Assembly (NCBI RefSeq): GCF_005153485.1
Contig: NZ_CP039740.1
Location: 3,165,001-3,229,000, forward strand
Direction of reading: 5' to 3'
Length of the DNA stretch: 64,000 bases
DNA from: Pseudolabrys sp. FHR47
GTDB taxonomy: Bacteria > Pseudomonadota > Alphaproteobacteria > Rhizobiales > Xanthobacteraceae
The notes below the pieces were generated by a model. That model was not told the DNA's origin. It saw only the letters and a program-made list of their open reading frames with translations, and searched no databases. This document shows, piece by piece, positions 1-8,148 of this stretch (position 1 is the stretch's first letter; each line of letters opens with the position of its first letter). Both the position numbers and the translations under genes were made by a program.

Positions 1-1
1 A

Positions 2-847
2 TGCGGCAAGCTGATCGTCGCTACCAATGACGACGAGACCAAAAAGGTCGAACAGATCGCGGCGCAGGGCCAGATCAACGACGTCGAAGGCCTGACCATG
101 CTGACGGCTGCCGAAGCCAAGGAGCTTGAGCCGGCGCTGGCCTGCACCTCAGCGCTGCTCTCGCCGGAAACCGGCATCGTCAGCGCGCATGACTACATGC
201 TGGCGCTGCGTGGCGATCTCGAAAACGCCGGCGGCGTCATCGCCTTCAATACGCCAGTCATCGGCGCGGCGCGCAAGGATGGTCAGTGGCTGGTTTCGTT
301 CGGCGGCAGCGAAGCCGCCGAGATGGCGTTCGACGCGGTGATCAATTGCGGCGGCCTGTCGGCGCAGAAGATCGCCCGCGCGATGCCCGACTATCCCGCC
401 GCCCGCGTACCAAAGCGCGTGCTCGCCAAGGGCAACTATTTCACTTATGCTGGAAAGCCCGCCTTCACGCGGCTGATCTACCCCACGCCGGTGACCGGCG
501 GCCTCGGTGTACATGTCACGCTCGATCTCGCCGGCCGCATGCGCTTCGGCCCCGACGTCGAGTGGATCGAGGACGAATTCTACCCCGTCGATCCGAAACG
601 GGCCGACGCTTTCTATGAGCGCATTCGCACCTACTGGCCGGCGCTGAAGGATGGCGCGCTGGCGCCGGATTATTCCGGCATCCGGCCGAAACTGACGGGT
701 CCGGGCGAACCGGCCGCCGACTTTCTCATCGATACGCCGGCCGACCACGGCCTGCCCGGGCTAGTGCAGATGTTCGGCATTGAATCGCCGGGGCTCACCA
801 GTTCGCTGTCGCTGGCAGCCTTCGTCGCCGGCGCGATCGAGGATTAG
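2..847 (+). CDS. FAD-dependent oxidoreductase (DAO / L-2-hydroxyglutarate oxidase-like), 5' truncated
   Basis: The frame is open from base 2, so the start codon and the N-terminal FAD-binding Rossmann motif lie outside the window. The visible 281 residues look like the substrate and C-terminal part of a DAO-family flavoenzyme: a long insert with 'INCGGLSAQKIAR', 'AKGNYFTYAG', and a late 'PDYSGIRPKL' followed by 'GIESPGLTSSLSLA', which resembles LhgO-type L-2-hydroxyacid oxidases. It would oxidise a hydroxy- or amino-acid and pass electrons through FAD. It converges on the marR gene, and the 53-base gap between them shows nothing notable. Whether it belongs to the downstream regulon cannot be judged because its promoter is not visible. 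Confidence 0.7.
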   Translation, partial: CGKLIVATNDDETKKVEQIAAQGQINDVEGLTMLTAAEAKELEPALACTSALLSPETGIVSAHDYMLALRGDLENAGGVIAFNTPVIGAARKDGQWLVSFGGSEAAEMAFDAVINCGGLSAQKIARAMPDYPAARVPKRVLAKGNYFTYAGKPAFTRLIYPTPVTGGLGVHVTLDLAGRMRFGPDVEWIEDEFYPVDPKRADAFYERIRTYWPALKDGALAPDYSGIRPKLTGPGEPAADFLIDTPADHGLPGLVQMFGIESPGLTSSLSLAAFVAGAIED

Positions 848-900
848 TTGTGCGAACCACCATCAGGCGCGAGGCGGCGGTGATATTTCGAACGCCGCGA

Positions 901-1362
901 TCAGCGGCGCGCCGCCAACTTGCCGAGGGCGTTCTCGGCCTGGTCGATTTCGACAACGGACATCAATTCATCGACCCAGCTTTCGTGCTGGGTCGCGACG
1001 CTGCGGAACTGGTCTAGACCTGCCGGCGTCAGGCGGACGATGAAGCGCCGCCGGTCGCCGGCGAAGGCCTCCCGCGCCACATATTTCCGGGCCATCAGGC
1101 GATCGATGATGCCGGTGACGTTGCCGTTGGATACCATGAGGGCTTCCGACAGCGAGCTCATCGTCATGCCTTCCGGATTGCGCTCCAGCGCCGCCATGAC
1201 ATCGAATTGCGGCATGGTCATATCGAAGCGGTCGCGAAGCCGCTTGCGCAGCTCGGCTTCGATCACCTGACGCGCGCGAAGCAGGCGAATCCACAGCCGC
1301 AACCGCTGTTTGCGGACCGGGCGCGCCGCGCCCGGATTCGCGGCTTTTGTCTCGCCAGCCAC
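901..1362 (-). CDS. MarR-family transcriptional regulator
   Basis: This 153-residue protein has the MarR winged-helix layout. A long first helix is followed by 'MTMPQFDVMAAL', the recognition segment 'MTMSSLSEALMVSNGNVTGIIDRL' around residues 65-88, and the wing 'AGDRRRFIVRLTPAG'. The start is GTG at 1362, with a GGGAG ribosome-binding site just upstream on the minus strand. It is divergent from the iorA-like gene, and the gap holds an AT-rich inverted repeat found at four other promoters in the first 22 kb. I infer that this is the local repressor, released by the pathway substrate or a CoA ester, as in MarR regulators of aromatic acid and auxin catabolism. The ligand cannot be read from sequence. 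Confidence 0.88.
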   Translation of the reverse strand: MAGETKAANPGAARPVRKQRLRLWIRLLRARQVIEAELRKRLRDRFDMTMPQFDVMAALERNPEGMTMSSLSEALMVSNGNVTGIIDRLMARKYVAREAFAGDRRRFIVRLTPAGLDQFRSVATQHESWVDELMSVVEIDQAENALGKLAARR

Positions 1363-1389
1363 GGAATATCTCTCCCGACAGGAACCTTG

Positions 1390-1430
1390 TTGACCTATAG
1401 CATACGAAATGTTTTAAGATTGAAACAATT
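1390..1430 (+). promoter_or_regulatory. Promoter and MarR-type operator, copy 1 (marR / iorA gap)
   Basis: TTGACC at 1390-1395 lies 19 bases before TAAGAT at 1415-1420, a plausible -35/-10 pair reading toward iorA. Overlapping the -10 is the imperfect inverted repeat GTTTTAA-GA-TTGAAAC (1411-1426). It belongs to the family ATTTTAA-NN-TTAAAAT that recurs at about 12151, 13029, 14752 and 21811. Its place between the divergent marR and iorA genes suggests control of both, including autoregulation. Confidence 0.7.
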
Positions 1431-1526
1431 CCAGGGCCTCAAAGGCCGTGGAAAACGCCGCGAGGCCGGCCCCGCCGCCACCGCTTGAACAGGCTGGCAC
1501 GCCGCCTTCGGGCCTGGGACCTGAGA

Positions 1527-3677
1527 ATGGCCGAGCGTTCGTTTGCCAAGGAAGTTCGGGACCTCGAACTCGGCGAAGGCCAGGAGTTCCGGGGCGAAGG
1601 CATCCTCGCGCTGACCAAGGCCCTGCTCCAGTCCGGCGTCGCCTATGTTGGCGGCTACCAGGGCTCGCCGATCTCCCATCTGATGGACGTGCTCTCCGAC
1701 GCGCAGGACCTGCTCGCCAAGCTCGGCGTCCAGTTCTCGGCTTCTGCTTCGGAAGCAGCGGCAGCAGCGTCACTTTCGGCTTCGATGATGTACCCGATCC
1801 GCGGCGCGGTGACCTTCAAGTCGACGGTCGGCACCAATGTCGCCTCGGACGCGCTGGCCAACCTCGCCTCCTCCGGCGTCGTCGGCGGCGCGCTGGTCAT
1901 CGTCGGCGAGGATTACGGCGAAGGCTCCTCCATCATGCAGGAGCGCTCGCACGCCTTTGCGATGAAGTCGCAGATCTGGCTGCTCGATCCGCGGCCCGAC
2001 CTGCCGTCGATCGTCAAGGCCGTGGAAGACGGCTTCGAACTGTCGGAAGCCTCCAACACACCGGTGATGCTGGAGGTCCGCATCCGCTCCTGCCATGTCC
2101 ACGGCTCCTTCATCGCCAAGGACAACAAGCGCCCGCCTTACACCCTGCAGCAGGCGCTGGAAAATCCGGTCCGCGACGTTAACCGCATCGTGCTGCCGCC
2201 CGCCTCCTACATTCAGGAGAAGGAGAAGATCGAGAAGCGCTGGCCGGCCGCGGTCGAATTCATCAAGAGCCGCAAGCTCAACGAATTCTTCGACGGCGAC
2301 CTGACCGATGTCGGCATCGCCGTTCAGGGCGGCATGTATAACGGCGTCATGCGCGCCTTGCAGCGGCTCGGCCTCGCCGATGTCTGGGGCAAGACGCGCA
2401 TTCCGCTCTATGTGATGAACGTTGCCTACCCGCTGATCGACGATGAACTGACGCAGTTCTGCGCCGGAAAGCGTGGTGTGCTGATCGTCGAGGAAGGCCA
2501 GCCGGAATATATCGAGCAGGCGGTCAACACCATCCTGCGCCGGCGCGACATCCCGACCCGCCTATTCGGCAAGGACGTGCTGCCGATGGCCGGCGAATAC
2601 ACCGCCGATGTGATGCTCAAGGGCGTGCGCGACTTCCTGTCCGCCGCGCTGCCGTCCGCGCTCTCCGATGCCAGCCGCGCGCCGAACGTGCCGGCCATCG
2701 CCGACGATCCGCGCGTCAAGGCGCTGACCGGCGTTGTGCCGCCACGCCCGCCCGGCTTCTGTGTCGGCTGTCCCGAACGCCCGATCTTCGCGGCCATGAA
2801 GCTGGTTGAGAAGGAACTCGGCCAGCATCACATCGCCGCCGATATCGGCTGCCACTTGTTCTCGATCCTGCCGCCGTTCAATATCGGCGCCTCGACCATG
2901 GGCTACGGCCTCGGCCCCGCTTCGGCGGCGGCGTTCAACGTGCCGTCGTCCAAGAAATCGATCTCGTTCATCGGCGATGGCGGTTTCTGGCACAACGGCC
3001 TGACCACCAGCATAGGCAACGCCGTCTACAACAAGCATGACGGCGTCATCGTCGTTGTCGATAATTATTATGCCTCGGCGACCGGCGGCCAGGACATTCT
3101 GTCCTCACGCGCCGACAACGCCACGCGCTCGACCCAGCATCCGATCGCCAAGGCGGTCGAAGGCATCGGCGGCACCTGGGTGCGTCAGGTCGATCGCACC
3201 TACGATGTCGGCAAGATGCGCGACACGCTCAAAGAAGCGCTGAGCGACAGATCGCCGGGACCGAAGGTGATCGTCGCCTCGTCGGAATGCATGCTGAACA
3301 AGCAGCGCCGCGAGAAGCCGTTGTTCGCCAAGGCCGTCAAAGGCGGAAAGCGCATGGTGCGCGAGCGCTACGGTGTCGATGAAGATGTCTGCACCGGCGA
3401 TCACGCCTGCATTCGCCTGTCGGGTTGTCCGTCGCTGAGCATCAAGCACAGCGACGATCCGTTAAAGGACGATCCTGTCGCGGCCGTCGACAATGGCTGT
3501 GTCGGCTGCGGCAATTGCGGCGAGGTCGCGGAAGCCGCGGTGCTGTGCCCGTCCTTCTATCGCGCCGAGATCATTCACAATCCGACCGCGTTCGATCGTT
3601 TCATGGCGCGCATCCGCACTGCGGTGATCGGCTTTCTGCAGCGCCGGCGCGCCCGGCATGCGCTTGCGATCTCCTGA
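1527..3677 (+). CDS. iorA: Indolepyruvate ferredoxin oxidoreductase, alpha-type subunit with C-terminal ferredoxin domain
   Basis: This subunit of about 716 residues performs CoA-dependent oxidative decarboxylation of aryl-2-oxoacids. The N-terminal pyrimidine-binding domain shows 'GGYQGSPISHL' and 'TFKSTVGTNVASDALANL'. The ThDP domain has 'FCVGCPERP' and 'FIGDGGFWHNGLTTSIGNA'. The tail carries a cysteine-rich ferredoxin-like region ending 'CVGCGNCGEVAEAAVLCP'. I chose ATG 1527; an in-frame TTG at 1485 would add 14 arginine-rich residues without support. It is followed 12 bases later by the beta-type subunit. It is longer than archaeal IorA. The true substrate could be another arylpyruvate. 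Confidence 0.85.
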   Translation: MAERSFAKEVRDLELGEGQEFRGEGILALTKALLQSGVAYVGGYQGSPISHLMDVLSDAQDLLAKLGVQFSASASEAAAAASLSASMMYPIRGAVTFKSTVGTNVASDALANLASSGVVGGALVIVGEDYGEGSSIMQERSHAFAMKSQIWLLDPRPDLPSIVKAVEDGFELSEASNTPVMLEVRIRSCHVHGSFIAKDNKRPPYTLQQALENPVRDVNRIVLPPASYIQEKEKIEKRWPAAVEFIKSRKLNEFFDGDLTDVGIAVQGGMYNGVMRALQRLGLADVWGKTRIPLYVMNVAYPLIDDELTQFCAGKRGVLIVEEGQPEYIEQAVNTILRRRDIPTRLFGKDVLPMAGEYTADVMLKGVRDFLSAALPSALSDASRAPNVPAIADDPRVKALTGVVPPRPPGFCVGCPERPIFAAMKLVEKELGQHHIAADIGCHLFSILPPFNIGASTMGYGLGPASAAAFNVPSSKKSISFIGDGGFWHNGLTTSIGNAVYNKHDGVIVVVDNYYASATGGQDILSSRADNATRSTQHPIAKAVEGIGGTWVRQVDRTYDVGKMRDTLKEALSDRSPGPKVIVASSECMLNKQRREKPLFAKAVKGGKRMVRERYGVDEDVCTGDHACIRLSGCPSLSIKHSDDPLKDDPVAAVDNGCVGCGNCGEVAEAAVLCPSFYRAEIIHNPTAFDRFMARIRTAVIGFLQRRRARHALAIS

Positions 3678-3689
3678 CGGCATTTCCCC

Positions 3690-5234
3690 ATGAACGCCGC
3701 CCCTTCAACGACCGCGCTCGATACGACCAAGCCGCTCGCCATTGCCGTGCTGGCGATGGGCGGCCAGGGCGGCGGCGTGCTGGTCGACTGGATCGTCGCG
3801 CTGTGCGAGGCCCATGGCTGGGCCGCGCAATCGACGTCCGTGCCCGGCGTCGCGCAGCGAACCGGCGCCACCATTTATTACATCGAAGCATTGCCTCTGC
3901 CGTCGAACGCGCCGCACGGCCTCAAGCCCGTGCTGTCGCTGATGGCGGTACCGGGCGAAGTCGACATCGTCATCGGCGCAGAGTTCATGGAGGCCGGCCG
4001 CGCCATCCAGCGCGGACTGGTGACGCCCGACCGCACCACGCTGATTGCGTCGTCGCATCGCGCCTATGCCGTGGTTGAGAAGCAGACGCCGGGCGATGGC
4101 ATCGGCGATCCGGCTACCGTGCTGACGGCGGCGGAAGCCAGCGCCAGGAAGCTCATCGCCTTCGACATGGCGGCCGTCGGCGAGCAGTCCGGCAGCGCCA
4201 TTTCGGCGGTGCTGTTCGGCGCGCTCGCCGGCGCAGACGCTCTGCCCTTCCCGCGCGAAGCTTACGAAGCAACCATCCGCGCCGCCGGCATCGGCGTTGA
4301 GCCTAGCTTGCGTGGCTTTGCCGCCGGCTATGAACGCGCCAAGGCCGGGACGCCGCTTGAGATTACGACGCCGCCGAAGAAGGCCGTTGCCGCGCCGAAA
4401 ACACCGCAAGGCGACTACGCCGCGCTGATGATGCGTGCGCAGGCCGAGTTTCCGTCCGAAGCGCAGGCGATGCTCACGGCCGGCCTGCAACGCGTCGTCG
4501 ACTATCAGGATATCGCCTATGGCCGCGAATATCTCGATCTCGTCAAAGGCATTCTCGGACTGGATCGCGCTGATCGCGGCCATGCCCTCACAGAGGCAGC
4601 CGCCAAATATATCGCCGTCGCCATGGCCTATGACGACGTCTATCGCGTCGCCGATCTCAAGACGCGGGCCAGCCGCTTCGAGCGCGTGCGCAAGGAAGTC
4701 GGCGTCGCGCCGGATCAGCTCATCTATACGACCGAATTCATGCATCCGCGCATGGACGAAGTCGCCGGTTCATTGCCGAAGGCGCTGGGCCGATTCATCG
4801 AGTCACGGCCGCGTCTCTTTCAGCGCCTCGACAAAATCGTCAATCGCGGCCGCCGCGTGCGCACCGGGACGATCCGTTGGTTCCTAATGCTTTATATTCT
4901 CGGCGGGCTGAAGCGCTTCCGCCGCGGCACGTTGCGTCACGCCAATGAGATCGCGCATCGCGATGCCTGGCTCGCGCGGGTGAAACAAGCTGCCGTGAAA
5001 GACTACGAGCTCGCCGTCGAACTGCTCAACAATCGCCGTCTGGTCAAAGGCTACTCCGACACCCATGCGCGCGGGCTCTCGAAATTCGACCGCGTCATGG
5101 CCGCCGCCGACAAGCTTGAAGGGCGCAACGACGCCGCCGAATGGGTCCGCCGCCTGCGCGAGGCCGCACTCAAGGATGAGGAAGGCGTCGCGCTCGACGG
5201 CGCAATGAAGACCGTCGACAGCTTTTTGCATTAG
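3690..5234 (+). CDS. iorB: Indolepyruvate oxidoreductase beta-type subunit fused to a DUF6537-like C-terminal domain
   Basis: Residues about 10-190 form the pyruvate:ferredoxin oxidoreductase gamma-type domain, with 'AVLAMGGQGGGVLVDWI' and 'STSVPGVAQRTGATIYYIE', which completes the IorA active complex. The remaining roughly 300 residues are a helical domain ('KRFRRGTLRHANEIAHRDAWL', 'LVKGYSDTHARGLSKFDRVM') that I recognise as the DUF6537 type found in large one-piece proteobacterial IOR enzymes. At 514 residues it is more than twice the length of archaeal IorB. It directly follows iorA, so the two are presumably co-transcribed from the operator-bearing promoter near 1400. The stop is followed by a palindromic repeat region. 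Confidence 0.82.
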   Translation: MNAAPSTTALDTTKPLAIAVLAMGGQGGGVLVDWIVALCEAHGWAAQSTSVPGVAQRTGATIYYIEALPLPSNAPHGLKPVLSLMAVPGEVDIVIGAEFMEAGRAIQRGLVTPDRTTLIASSHRAYAVVEKQTPGDGIGDPATVLTAAEASARKLIAFDMAAVGEQSGSAISAVLFGALAGADALPFPREAYEATIRAAGIGVEPSLRGFAAGYERAKAGTPLEITTPPKKAVAAPKTPQGDYAALMMRAQAEFPSEAQAMLTAGLQRVVDYQDIAYGREYLDLVKGILGLDRADRGHALTEAAAKYIAVAMAYDDVYRVADLKTRASRFERVRKEVGVAPDQLIYTTEFMHPRMDEVAGSLPKALGRFIESRPRLFQRLDKIVNRGRRVRTGTIRWFLMLYILGGLKRFRRGTLRHANEIAHRDAWLARVKQAAVKDYELAVELLNNRRLVKGYSDTHARGLSKFDRVMAAADKLEGRNDAAEWVRRLREAALKDEEGVALDGAMKTVDSFLH

Positions 5235-5271
5235 AGCGAATTGGCCCGCGCGCTAGCCCAGCGCACTGCCT

Positions 5272-5386
5272 GCTCCCTCTCCCCATCGGGGAGAGGGTTG
5301 GGGTGAGGGGGTTCCTGAATCGCGGGTCTGTAACCCCTCACCCGGATCGCCTGCGGCGATCCGACCTCTCCCCATGGGAGAGGTTA
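5272..5386. repeat. Composite palindromic intergenic repeat, copy 1
   Basis: Two GC-rich hairpins face each other: CTCCCTCTCCCC-ATCG-GGGGAGAGGG-type at 5272-5311 and ACCTCTCCC-ATGGGAGAGGT-type near 5371-5386, the latter preceded by the small hairpin GGATCGCC-TGC-GGCGATCC. The same composite is present in reverse orientation at 58789-58906, and relatives occur at 37104-37236 and 52322-52464. It lies between convergent genes (iorB and the SDR), so it may also serve as a bidirectional transcription stop. Confidence 0.8.
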
Positions 5387-5392
5387 AGCGCG

Positions 5393-6121
5393 CTAGATCA
5401 CAATCGAGCCCACGCTCGACCCACCACAGACGAAAAGCGTCTGCCCGGTGACGAAGGAGTTCGCCGGATCGGCGAAGAACATCACCGCGCGCGCGACGTC
5501 GTCGCTGCGGCCAAGTCGCTTCACCGGAATGGCGGCGGCGAGCGTCTGCTCGCGCGGATCGCCGACCGGGATGACGCCGCGGAACATGTCGGTGTCGCCG
5601 ATCGGTCCCGGCGCCACGGCGTTGACGGTGATGCCGGCCGGCGCCAATTCAAGCGCCCAGCTCCGTACCAGTCCAATGACGCCGGCTTTCGTCGAGCCAT
5701 AGGCCGTGCGCGAAGCCAAACCTAAAGCGCCGCGCGTCGACATCAGGACGATGCGGCCGAAGGCGCGCGCCTTCATGCCGGGCAGCACGGCCTGCGTGAT
5801 GGTCAAAGCCGCGCCAATATGCAGCTGCGTCAGCGCCTGCACATCCTCGATTTTCGTCTGCTCGATGGTCGCCGGCCGGATGGCGCCGGCATTGTGCACA
5901 ACGTGAGTAATGGCAAAGCGCTTGGCAATATCGGCGGCGGCCTGCGCCACCGCGTTGTTGTCCAAAAGATCAACCTCGACGCCGTGCAACTTGGCGTCCG
6001 CGCTCTTCGGCTTCTGTCGGTCGAACACCACGACCTCGTAGCCGGCTGCCAGCAATTGCCGTACGATCTCGGCGCCGATGCCGGAGGCGCCGCCGGTGAC
6101 GATCGCAATATTCGCGCTCAT
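5393..6121 (-). CDS. SDR-family NAD(P)-dependent oxidoreductase
   Basis: This is a classical short-chain dehydrogenase of 242 residues. It has the cofactor motif 'VTGGASGIGAEIV' near the N-terminus, 'HNAGAI', a catalytic serine in 'LMSTRGALG', and 'YGSTK' giving the Tyr-x3-Lys pair, followed by 'VNAVAPGPI'. The ATG at 6121 overlaps the stop of the upstream cyclase gene (ATGA), so this start is better than a longer upstream frame. It is the last gene of the seven-gene operon that begins at 12134. It would oxidise or reduce a hydroxyl/keto intermediate, for example dioxindole/isatin interconversion if the auxin interpretation holds; that substrate is inference. Confidence 0.85.
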   Translation of the reverse strand: MSANIAIVTGGASGIGAEIVRQLLAAGYEVVVFDRQKPKSADAKLHGVEVDLLDNNAVAQAAADIAKRFAITHVVHNAGAIRPATIEQTKIEDVQALTQLHIGAALTITQAVLPGMKARAFGRIVLMSTRGALGLASRTAYGSTKAGVIGLVRSWALELAPAGITVNAVAPGPIGDTDMFRGVIPVGDPREQTLAAAIPVKRLGRSDDVARAVMFFADPANSFVTGQTLFVCGGSSVGSIVI

Positions 6122-6897
6122 GCCCCCTCCACCAGCGCCAGAACGCGCAAGGGGCTGCCCGAGCCGTTCTTGATTTTCAGCGGCGCGGCCACGATCACCG
6201 CGCCCTTGGGCGGCAGCTGGTCGAGATTGGTCAGGCACTGCAGGCCATAGCGGCCCTTGCCGTGCATATAGAAGTGCGCCGGATAAGGCGGATTGAAATG
6301 CTGCGCCTGGCCGTAATCGGTGCCGATGGTCTCGGTGCCGAAGCCGTGCACGTCGCGCTCTTCGACCAGCCATTTGACCGCGGCTGGCACCGGGCCCGGC
6401 GTGTGCGCGCCATCGTCACCCATGCCGGCATATTCCGGATAAGGCTTCTTCGACCAGTCGGTGCGCAACAGCACCCAGTCGCCGGCATTGATGCGGCCGT
6501 GCGCCTTCTCCCAGGCCTCGATGAACGGCACGGTCAGTTCGAAGTCCGGATTGTCGGCGCATTCCTTGGAGCAATCGATCACCGATGCCGGCGCGATGAA
6601 ATTGCGCGGGTCGATCGTGTCGACGGCGTTGTTCGGCAGGTCCTTGCCCGAAATCCAGTGCACCGGCGCGTCGAAATGCGTGCCAGCATGCTCGGACATC
6701 GAAAAGTTGTTCCAGTACCACGCCGGGCCGCGCTCGTCGTAACGCGAGATTTCCTCGATGCGGAACGGCGCCGCTTGGCCGAATTCCGGCGGCAATACGA
6801 TGGTGGGAAATTCCTGCGAAAGGGTCGCGGTCAGGTCGATCACCTTGATCGAACCTTGCGCGATGCGCTGGGCGAAGCCGAGAAGATCGGAAGCCAT
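6118..6897 (-). CDS. Cyclase-family metal-dependent hydrolase (isatin hydrolase / kynurenine formamidase type)
   Basis: This 259-residue protein carries the family's metal motif H-x-G-T-H-x-D-x-P-x-H as 'HAGTHFDAPVHW' (His70, His74, Asp76, His80). It also has 'DWVLLRTDW' and a C-terminal 'GSGSPLRVLALV'. Family members hydrolyse cyclic amides or formamides; characterised ones include bacterial kynurenine formamidase and isatin hydrolase (isatin to isatinate, a step of rhizobial indole-3-acetate breakdown). It sits nine bases after the DUF35-SDR gene and overlaps the SDR start. With a Rieske oxygenase and CoA-ester enzymes in the same operon, isatin or a similar oxindole is a reasonable substrate guess. 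Kynurenine formamidase is the main alternative, but no kynureninase or tryptophan dioxygenase gene is nearby. Confidence 0.82.
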   Translation of the reverse strand: MASDLLGFAQRIAQGSIKVIDLTATLSQEFPTIVLPPEFGQAAPFRIEEISRYDERGPAWYWNNFSMSEHAGTHFDAPVHWISGKDLPNNAVDTIDPRNFIAPASVIDCSKECADNPDFELTVPFIEAWEKAHGRINAGDWVLLRTDWSKKPYPEYAGMGDDGAHTPGPVPAAVKWLVEERDVHGFGTETIGTDYGQAQHFNPPYPAHFYMHGKGRYGLQCLTNLDQLPPKGAVIVAAPLKIKNGSGSPLRVLALVEGA

Positions 6898-6906
6898 AAC
6901 CCTGTC

Positions 6907-8148
6907 CTATCCTGCCAGTTCGCGCTCGAGCGCCTTGGGATTGGCGGCGAGCCGCGCCCGGATATCCTCAGCTATGTCGCCGACGAACACATCCTCGAGC
7001 CCGCGCTGCAGCGCCTGCACCACCGCCTTGGCGAGCACCGCCGGCGTCACCTTCGGCGGCGGCACGGTCTGGAACCATTCGGTGTCGAGCGGCCCGAAGA
7101 ACACATTGAGCACCTTGACGCCGCCGGGTCGCAATTCCGCGCGCAAGCATTGCGACGCCGACAGCGACGCCGCCTCGGCCGCCGAATAGGCGCCGTATTG
7201 CGGCCAGTTCATCAGCGCGTGCACCGACAAGAGATTGACGAAGGCCGCCGCCGAATTGACGCCGTCGGCGCCGCGGCCACGCATCGCCGGGCCAAACGCC
7301 TGCGCCAGCCGCATCAGGCCGAAGTAACGGACATCCATCTCCTCGCGCGCCACCGTGAGGCCGCGGCGCTGCATGATGCCGCCGGCGCGAATGTGCTCCG
7401 CGGTGTTGACGACGATGTCGATGCGCCCGCCATTCTGCTCGGCCTGCTCGGTCACCGACTCGGTGTCCGTGACATCAAGCGGCACGATCTCGACGCGCTC
7501 GATCTTTTTCAGCTCGTCCTGCCCCGGAAACGGCTTCCACGGATCGGCAATGCCGACGAAGACGATATTGCATCCGGCCTCGGAGAAGGCCTTGGCCATC
7601 GCCTGCCCGACCGGCGTGCGGCCATCGGTAATGAGCACACGGCGGAACTTCGGGTCGGACGTCATTTCGCGTAAGTGCGGATCGTCGGCCATGTTGGGGG
7701 TGTCTTTCGCTGGCAACGCAATCATCACCGGCGCGCCGCCTTTGTCGAGCTTGAGATCGAGGCGTACGCGGTCACCTTCAAGAACGTCGCCGTGGATATG
7801 CGACAGGATCACCGGCCCGATGTCGAGCCTGGTCAGGCCGACGCGCCAGGGCGTGCGTTCGCGGAAGTAGGGATCGGTCGAGGTGCGGATCGTCGTTTCG
7901 GCGAGCAGCATACCGCGATTGTCGACCGGTTTGAACGGAACCCGGTCCGACAGGCATTTCGGGCAGGCATCGCGCGGCGGATAGAACACCGCGCTGCATT
8001 CCTCGCAGGTCTGCAGCTCGAAGCGGCCTTCGGCCGCCGCCAAGGTCAGGCCATGGGCGGTGCGGCTGCGGATTGATTGCGGATAAAGCGGCTGCCGGGT
8101 GCGCTTGAGCGGGTTCTTGCGTTTCGGGCGAACGAGTGGCTCGGTCAT
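6907..8148 (-). CDS. DUF35 (Zn-ribbon/OB) protein fused to a degenerate SDR domain
   Basis: Residues about 25-150 are a DUF35 acyl-CoA-associated domain: a rubredoxin-like zinc ribbon (Cys48, Cys51, Cys62, Cys65) followed by an OB-fold ('WRVGLTRLDIGPVILSHI'). Residues about 168-400 form an SDR-like Rossmann domain, but the glycine motif reads 'VLITDGRTPVGQA' and the active-site tyrosine motif is 'YSAAE' (Tyr321, Glu325) where the usual lysine is expected. DUF35 proteins work as obligate partners of thiolase-like enzymes, and this gene overlaps the thiolase-like gene by four bases (ATGA). The SDR part is therefore probably structural or altered in chemistry. The 413-residue fusion is unusual; DUF35 proteins are normally 130-150 residues. 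Confidence 0.85.
   Translation of the reverse strand: MTEPLVRPKRKNPLKRTRQPLYPQSIRSRTAHGLTLAAAEGRFELQTCEECSAVFYPPRDACPKCLSDRVPFKPVDNRGMLLAETTIRTSTDPYFRERTPWRVGLTRLDIGPVILSHIHGDVLEGDRVRLDLKLDKGGAPVMIALPAKDTPNMADDPHLREMTSDPKFRRVLITDGRTPVGQAMAKAFSEAGCNIVFVGIADPWKPFPGQDELKKIERVEIVPLDVTDTESVTEQAEQNGGRIDIVVNTAEHIRAGGIMQRRGLTVAREEMDVRYFGLMRLAQAFGPAMRGRGADGVNSAAAFVNLLSVHALMNWPQYGAYSAAEAASLSASQCLRAELRPGGVKVLNVFFGPLDTEWFQTVPPPKVTPAVLAKAVVQALQRGLEDVFVGDIAEDIRARLAANPKALERELAG

Noticed and set aside
1485..1526. Upstream TTG start for the IorA-like protein
   Set aside because: It would add 14 Arg-rich residues; ATG 1527 gives a normal N-terminus.
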